Assembly (NCBI RefSeq): GCF_034140825.1
Contig: NC_089046.1
Location: 820,001-884,000 of the forward strand
Origin: Oryza sativa Japonica Group
Lineage: Eukaryota; Streptophyta; Magnoliopsida; Poales; Poaceae
DNA: 64,000 nucleotides
Reading direction: 5' to 3'
In this document: positions 58,175 through 64,000 of the stretch, piece after piece
How the letters are laid out: each line of letters begins with the position of its first letter
Position numbering within the stretch: position 1 is the first letter of the stretch
Notes under the pieces: model-generated
Database searches by the model: none
What the model saw: only the letters and a program-made list of their open reading frames with translations
What the model was told of the DNA's origin: nothing
Made by a program: the position numbers and the translations under genes

Positions 58175-59270
58175 ATGCATACGGACGCAGGCGACGATTT
58201 TTCCGAGAGTTGCAGGAGCACGGAGCACTTCGTCCTTGTGCATGGCGCCGGCCATGGCGCCTGGTGCTGGTTCAGGCTCCTCCGCCTGCTCCAAGACTCC
58301 GGCCACCGTGTCTCCGCCGTCGACCTCGCCGGCGCGGCCGGCAGCCTCGTCGATCCCAACCACGTCCGCTCCTTCGACGACTACAACGCGCCGCTCCTTG
58401 ACCTCATGGCCAGCTTACCGGCCGGCGACAAGGTAGGTGATTCAGATTATGGTTCACTGTTCCATCAACATCTTTTACTCAAAGTCCAACTTCAGATAAA
58501 TATGTTTTACGTCAGTGGTCAACCATTTAACCTGATGCACAGTTCTCTTGTTTGTCAGGTAATTTTGATTGGACATAGTGCAGGAGGTCTAAGCGTTGTC
58601 CATGCAATGCATTTGTTTGGGGACAGAATTAAGCAGGCAATCTTCATCGCAGCAACCATGCTTCAGTTCGGCTACCAAACTGAACAAGACATCAAAGATG
58701 TGATTCATCTTTCCACTTTGCAATGACTACAGTAGAAGCATTTGTACGTTCTTCACTGAAAAAAATTGAGTTGAAAATTAACAGGGTGTACCTGATTTAT
58801 CCGAGCATGGAGATGTGTATGACCTGACATTTGGTCTAGGAGCTGATCATCCGCCTACAGCTGTGGCATTAAGAAAGGAGTTCCAACGCATTATTCTCTA
58901 TCAACAAAGCCCCCAAGAGGTACTACTACTGTAAGCAGCATGGTTTCTTCTGAATAAATCTTGTTGCACAAGGATTGCCTGCTTACTGTTTCTTCAGGAC
59001 TCTGCACTAGCTTCCATTCTACTCCGGCCATGGCCAACGGCGCTCAGCACGGCCAGATTCACCGGCGACGATGGAGGAGTTGAGAGCTTCATCGACAGGG
59101 TCCGCCGCGTCTACATAAAGACGGAGAACGACCGGATGGTGCAGCCGGAGCAACAGGAGGCAATGATCCGCCGGTGGCCGCCAAGCAAGGTGATGGTCAT
59201 GGACACCGACCACAGCCCCTTCTTTTCCGCGCCGGAGCTTCTCTTCAACCTCATCCTCAAGTCGCTGTGA
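58175..59270 (+). CDS. Methylesterase-type alpha/beta hydrolase (PIR7/SABP2-like), intact catalytic serine
   Basis: Exons 58175-58432, 58559-58699, 58785-58919 and 58998-59270 join by GT-AG sites to give 268 residues, the normal size for plant methylesterases. Near the N-terminus HFVLVHGAGHGAWCW provides the oxyanion region. VILIGHSAGGLSVVHAM contains the nucleophile serine in GHSAGG. The acid residue is expected in YIKTENDRMVQP, and the histidine in DTDHSPFFSAPE. The family includes SABP2, which hydrolyses methyl salicylate, and rice PIR7 esterases; the substrate here is unknown. A paralogue with the same exon pattern lies 1.1 kb downstream in the same direction. The domain lacks a clear signal peptide, so a cytosolic enzyme is likely. 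Confidence 0.92.
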
Positions 59271-59541
59271 CCGCACCATGCATATTCACATTCCAAGCTA
59301 GAAGACGCTTCTCTCCTGCATGATGTACCTGCTGATCACCAACGACTTCCTTGATTCTACAATATGTGGTGTGTGTTTATACACGTAAGATTAGACCGTT
59401 ACCAAGCAAATCAACAAGGGTCTAGTGTTTTTCTTCCGCCTTACGCTCAAATCAGTGTACATTAACAGGACCTATATCACATGGAAAATATGAATACAGG
59501 AATAATAACAGGACATATATTCCGCGGAGTTTTTTTTTTTA
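59271..59541. other. 3' UTR and spacer
   Basis: No coding unit. Ends in a T-run at 59531-59540 that borders the fold-back element. Confidence 0.4.
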
Positions 59542-60063
59542 AGTAAAGTGTATTGGCGGTCCTTAATCTTGTAGGGTTGTCATATAGATCCCTAAACTCT
59601 CAAAATGCATATCCAAGTCTCAGAACTTGTCAAAGTGTATCATCTAGGTCCCAAATCGACACATCCCCTCTAGGATCCTACGTGGCGCTGATATAGCATG
59701 CCACATGGACCGATGGACGTGACGTGTCCTTTTCTTTTTCTTTTTCTTTTCCGTTTTCTTCTTATTCTTCTTTTTTTCCTTTCTTCTGCTCACGTCACAA
59801 AGAAAGGAGAATAAAGGGGGAAAAGAGAAGAAAAAAGAAAAGGAAAAAATTTAAATGGGTCCTATTTGTCAGTCAAAATAATACCACGTCATGTCCGTGT
59901 GACATACCACATCAACGCCACGTAGGATCCTGAAGTGGTTGTGGCGATTTGGGACCTAGATGACACACTATGACAAGTTCTGAGACTTGGATATGCATTT
60001 TGAGAGTTTAGGGACCTAGATGACACACCCCTACAAGTTTAAGGACCACCCATACACTTTACT
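59542..60063. mobile_element. Fold-back TIR element of 522 bp
   Basis: AGTAAAGTGTATTGGCGGTC at the left and, reverse-complemented, AGTAAAGTGTATGGGTGGTC at the right start inverted repeats of about 180 bp (for example GGATATGCATTTTGAGAG pairs with CTCAAAATGCATATCC). The middle is a polypyrimidine/polypurine stretch (TTTTCTTTTTCTTTTTC, then AAAAGAGAAGAAAAAAG). Non-coding. Confidence 0.75.

Positions 60064-60065
<2 letters not shown>

Positions 60066-60099
<34 letters not shown>
60066..60099. repeat. GA dinucleotide microsatellite
   Basis: About 17 uninterrupted GA units directly beside the fold-back element and roughly 300 bp upstream of the second esterase start. Confidence 0.9.
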
Positions 60100-60101
<2 letters not shown>

Positions 60102-60400
60102 CCTCCTCCGATAAGTTAGTTTGTCCATCAGGGAAAAAGGCCAAACACCAAGCGCAATGCAGGGAGAAAAACAAGCTGGCCCACAAGCTATTTCTTGCAT
60201 CATATAACATATTTTCAGCCATTTCACATGCTAGAAATGTAGACATCTCCTATGAGACAATCATTTAAAATAGAACCCACTGGACGACCTGCTTGGTTTG
60301 GCATTTGGAATTGACAGCGCAAATGTAGTTGTCCTGGAGGATATCAATCAAATAATCCCCCTCCATCCTTCAGTAATTGGCCTCCAAACACAGAGCCCGA
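60100..60400 (+). promoter_or_regulatory. Upstream region of the second esterase gene
   Basis: No strong TATA box is visible; CATATAACAT near 60202 is a weak candidate. The region is expected to contain promoter and leader. Confidence 0.3.
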
Positions 60401-62082
60401 ATGAGCATGGCAAGGGAGCACTTTGTGCTTGTTCATGGAGAAGGGCATGGATCCTGGTGTTGGTTCAAGCTTCGTTGGCTCCTTGAGAGCTCTGGTTACC
60501 AAGTAACATGCATAGACCTTGCTGGAGCTGGTGTTGACCCTACCGACCCCAACACAGTTCGATCATTTGAGCAGTATGACAAGCCGCTCCTGGACCTCAT
60601 CTCAGCCATACCAGAGGATGAGAAGGTATATCTCTTGTGTGTTCATGCAATTTACATTAATTTATAAGACCGTCCAGTTCAACCTAAGTGGCATGTTATT
60701 ACTGCTAGCATACCACCACATTTCCATGGAAATGATCAAAAGATAATTGTTCCATGCATTTTTCAATAAAATGGAGATATTGGACTAAATGAAAGGCCAC
60801 AGTTATGCTAGTTTCAGGTGGAACTTGTTTGTATTAAATCTCAGTGCTCTTTGCATTTACAACAACGATGAATCAAAGACCTTACAGAGAACAGATCTAC
60901 ATTGATTCATACCTTCACCTGAAGTGGTAAAATTTATGTTGATTAGAAATTCACTACACATTCAATTCTGATGCCTACAAAATGCTAAGGTAGTCTCGAA
61001 GCTACATAAGGAAAAACTATCAAAGTTGCAACATGTTAATTGCAGATATAGATCAAAGGTACTTTTGGTTACCTAGGTAACTCAACTCAATCTAATTTCA
61101 GGTGATTTTGGTTGGACATGGTTCAGGAGGGTTGAGTCTTATTCATGCAATGCACCAATTCGTTGACAGGATTAGACAAGCAATTTTTGTGGCAGCTACG
61201 ATGCTACCATTTGGACTTCAAACTGACGAAGATAAGAAAGATGTGATGTTCATAAGCATAATTTTTGTGTTTCTTTGTTCAATATTCTGTTATTTTCAAT
61301 CGCATATCATAATTATAAGCTCATATGTATAACTAAAGGCAACCTCTGAATAATAATGTTTAACAGGGTTTACCAACATTGCCTGAGAATGAGATCAATT
61401 TGATATTCGGCACAGGAGCAGATGATCCTCCAACAACTGCTGCCCTGAGACCAGAATTCCAGAGAGAGAGATTATCCCAACAGAGTCCTGAAGAGGTATT
61501 ATACCATATGGCTATATCATAATGTGTTTTAGAGGATTGAGAAACAAGAATGGAAAAATATCTAAGGGTGCTAGTGCACATACTCAGCATAGGTGGCACT
61601 GGGCAATGTGCCTCAAAAACATAATTACTGATTTTGTCAACGCAATCTGAGCCTGGTATTATCATAATACATTATGGCTAATTCCTGGAAAAAATATTAT
61701 TATTCCCCATTCCAATCTCTTGAGAAACCAATTCCTCAACAACTAAACATCATAGTAAAATGAAGAAGAAAACAATGATTACAGATATACTTATACATAC
61801 CTGTTTTTATCTGGTCAGGAATCAGTACTCGCTTCAATGCTGATGCGTCCATGGCCTGTGACAGCTATTAGCACTGCAAGCTTTGAAGGAGATGATGAGA
61901 GACTAAATCGAATCAAACGGGTTTTCATAAAGACAGAACGTGACCATATGCTGAACCCTCAGCAGCAAGATTCCATGATCAAGAAGTGGCCACCCAGTGA
62001 GGTTTTGGAAATAGATACAGATCATAGCCCCTTTTTTTCAGCACCAGAACAGCTCTTTAATCTAATAGTCAAATCCCTATGA
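60401..62082 (+). CDS. Methylesterase-type alpha/beta hydrolase lacking the canonical nucleophile serine
   Basis: Exons 60401-60625, 61102-61242, 61367-61495 and 61819-62082 give 252 residues with the same intron positions as the upstream paralogue. HFVLVHGEGHGSWCW forms the first strand and oxyanion region. The nucleophile elbow reads VILVGHGSGGLSLIHAM, where the family has GHSxGG, so the serine position is glycine and the next residue is serine. The acid (FIKTERDHMLNP) and histidine (DTDHSPFFSAPE) regions remain. All splice sites and the frame are intact, which argues against a decayed gene. It may be a non-catalytic ligand-binding relative, may use the shifted serine, or may be an early pseudogene. 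The start was taken at the first ATG (MSMAREH); another ATG lies two codons later. Confidence 0.88.
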
Positions 62083-62582
62083 TGTAAATCTGCATACAAC
62101 TCAAACATCCAAGGAGACTTCTCCAAATTATTGTACCACTGCATATACACAACAACTTTAAACTGATTTAGAGCCACATCTTTGTGAATCATGCTCCTCA
62201 GGAGATCATGGCATGTCTGCATGGTATAAGGGTGGCAGATTGCAAGCAAAGCAAAGTTAATGAAAAACAATTGCACTCTAATCTGCAAACATGGAACTCA
62301 AGTCAGTATTGTATTTCCATTTTAGATCAGCACATCATTAAAAAGTAAAATATATATAGTTGTCAGTACAAACAACAATTTTGAGGCTACTTAAGTGCAT
62401 AATGGAAGGAAGGAATTGCATTTAAACATCAAATATTTATCTTTCATTTGCATGACATCATGCTGTCTTGTAAAAATGGAAGACCGGCATTAGGGCCTTA
62501 CAAGTTAAAATTAAAACATTTGTTCGACTTTACAGAAATGGTCTTTGCTTTACAAATATAGTAAAACATACACTATCATATA
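62083..62582. other. Convergent spacer between esterase and mannanase genes
   Basis: It holds the 3' UTRs of two convergent genes and no other recognised feature. Confidence 0.45.
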
Positions 62583-62729
62583 CTACCTCCGTTTCAGGTT
62601 ATAAGACTTTCTAGCATTGTCCCATTCATATAGATGTTAATGAATAGACACACACATATGTCTAGATTTATTAACATGTATATGAATGTGGACAATGCTA
62701 GAAAGTCTTATAATATGAAACGGAGGAAG
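62583..62729. mobile_element. Stowaway MITE (family shared with 13.3 kb)
   Basis: CTACCTCCGTTTCAGGTTAT at the left and ATAATATGAAACGGAGGAAG at the right, with TA on both sides. The inner ACTTTCTAGCATTGTCC and its inverted copy GGACAATGCTAGAAAGT make a long hairpin. It sits 30 bases beyond the mannanase stop, so it is probably transcribed as part of its 3' UTR. Confidence 0.85.
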
Positions 62730-62758
62730 TACAAAGAAGGGAAACACCACTTTGAGTC

Positions 62759-63988
62759 TCAACATTCCAGACACCTTAAGTGATTTGCAAGTAAGCTTAA
62801 TGTGGATGGTGATTTTGCAAAAATAACTGCATAACCATCATCCATGTGCTCTGCTCCTTCAGGGAAAAGCTGCCAAAGAAGGCAACCTCCTCCAATCACT
62901 CCTTCCTTCCAAGAACTCAAGAAAATTCTGTAAACTGTCTTCATGAAATCTTCACGGAATTCATTACCAAACTTCCCGTCCTTAACTGATACCCCAAACT
63001 CCCCAACCACAATTGGCATCCCAAGTAAATTGGCTGCATCATGAATATGTTGTTGCATCCATTTATCCACAAATTGAAGGTGATTTTCCTTTATCGAGTG
63101 AGGCAGCCTAGGAAAAGATCTCAGTCCAGTTATGATTTTTTTTAGGCAGTCCAGTCATGATAATAGACTACGTTTCAATAATGCACTAAATTCATCTTTC
63201 ATGGCTGCTCAACTATGTAACTATAAGAACATGGAATTGGGTGCGAGGATTTACCAAGTGTCAGAGTAAACATGAATAGACGCCAGGTCAATTCCAGGTG
63301 CTTGATGGTTCCTGATGAAGTCTGTTCCAGCATGCCCTGAATACTCATCTGGGTTAACAGGCAGAAGTTCTGGAGTGGATAGGCCATAAAAGCCTTCAAT
63401 ACCAATCTCCAAGAGATGCACAGGGTCTATACTCTTCACATAAGATGCCATCTCTTCTATCCATGCCTACAACAAACCCTTGTCCTCAAAATGCGTTGCA
63501 GCCAAACAGAATATAGAAGACCCGAAATTTTACCCAAAAACACAGAATGTAATGAAGACCTGCAAAGTATCTCCAGATGGATCTGAAGGGCAGCGTGGCT
63601 CATTAATTAGCTCCCAGGCAAGAATAGTAGGATCATCTTTGTAGGTTTCATTCGTAACCGTGTTTATTCTTGTCACAACAGCCTAAAAGAATGATGTTAA
63701 AATTGTGTCATGTGTATAATACAATGATACAATCTAATGAAAGTATTTGTTGCCAGTCATTTTATACAGGGATAATACGAGCAGAACATTTACCTCAACA
63801 AAAGCTTTGTAGTAGCTCTTAATTGTTGGGTCAGAGAAGAAGTCATCTTCAGAAGTAAGATCTAGACCAGCCTCTTTTCCCCATCTCACATACTGTGCCT
63901 TGCCTCCATAATCTTCCCAGTTGTTACAAAGTGACAGTATCAACCTCATGTTATGCCTTTTTGCCTCGCTGACCACAAAGTCTAAAGC
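62759..63988 (-). CDS. GH5 mannan endo-1,4-beta-mannosidase, C-terminal part (5' end outside the window)
   Basis: Minus-strand exons 63988-63794, 63682-63560, 63466-63255 and 63107-62759 give 292 residues in continuous frame and a stop at 62759. An acceptor at 63989-63991 shows that earlier exons lie beyond the right edge. [20 protein letters not shown] and [18 protein letters not shown] match the family. The acid/base glutamate is seen in AWELINEPR, and the nucleophile glutamate in [10 protein letters not shown]. The enzyme cleaves mannan backbones in cell walls. Such proteins usually have a secretory signal, which would be in the missing N-terminal part. The visible portion looks fully functional. 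Confidence 0.93.
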
Positions 63989-64000
63989 CTGAAAGAAAAT

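Noticed and set aside
60066-60099. GA repeat as a GAGA-type regulatory element of the second esterase
   Set aside because: It abuts a transposon-like fold-back element and is a perfect microsatellite; nothing in the sequence indicates a regulatory role.
1-64000. CRISPR array, bacterial operon or other prokaryote-like system
   Set aside because: Spliced plant genes and plant transposons occur throughout; no spaced direct-repeat array or prokaryotic gene arrangement is present.

Overview
The window looks like nuclear DNA of a grass, most probably rice (Oryza). Compact genes with GC-rich first exons sit in AT-rich intergenic DNA packed with Stowaway and Tourist-like MITEs, Mutator-like elements (MULEs) with long terminal inverted repeats, a hAT element and solo LTRs. 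Every gene was modelled by hand from splice sites and reading-frame continuity; no search was run.

Layout. (1) 1-6.4 kb: mostly repeats, with a GC-rich patch at 1.15-1.76 kb holding a short stretch like the N-terminal WRC motif of JMJ25-type demethylases, and a 1.4 kb MULE at 4950-6352. (2) 6.9-42.9 kb: four group III WRKY genes, all on the minus strand (6937-10134, 21322-22363, 28439-29677, 40653-42892). The first carries WRKYGEK instead of WRKYGQK and the second has a stop codon in exon 1. Between them lie a Pack-MULE carrying a two-exon R2R3-MYB fragment (15986-17556), a second TIR element nested in a MITE (17.8-19.2 kb), an almost intact hAT element (32965-36700), an orphan terminal exon (38373-38705) and a solo LTR (39954-40591). 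(3) 42.9-48.9 kb: MITE-rich spacer containing two identical 175-bp segments 2.2 kb apart. (4) 48957-51648: an EDR4-like zinc-ribbon gene (minus) with an in-frame decapeptide repeat. (5) 52.1-57.7 kb: MITEs and a MULE interrupted by a second solo LTR. (6) 58175-62082: two tandem methylesterase-type alpha/beta hydrolases (plus); the second has glycine at the nucleophile serine position. (7) 62759-63988: C-terminal part of a GH5 endo-beta-mannanase (minus) that runs off the right edge.

Functional reading (inference): group III WRKYs, EDR4 and salicylate-type methylesterases are all linked to defence in other plants, so the window resembles a defence-related gene island. From memory, group III WRKY clusters lie near the duplicated short-arm ends of rice chromosomes 11 and 12; I could not check this. 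I found no convincing undescribed multi-gene system. The most unusual items are the MYB-carrying Pack-MULE, the nucleophile-less esterase paralogue, the WRKYGEK gene with a very short N-terminus, and the identical 175-bp duplication.
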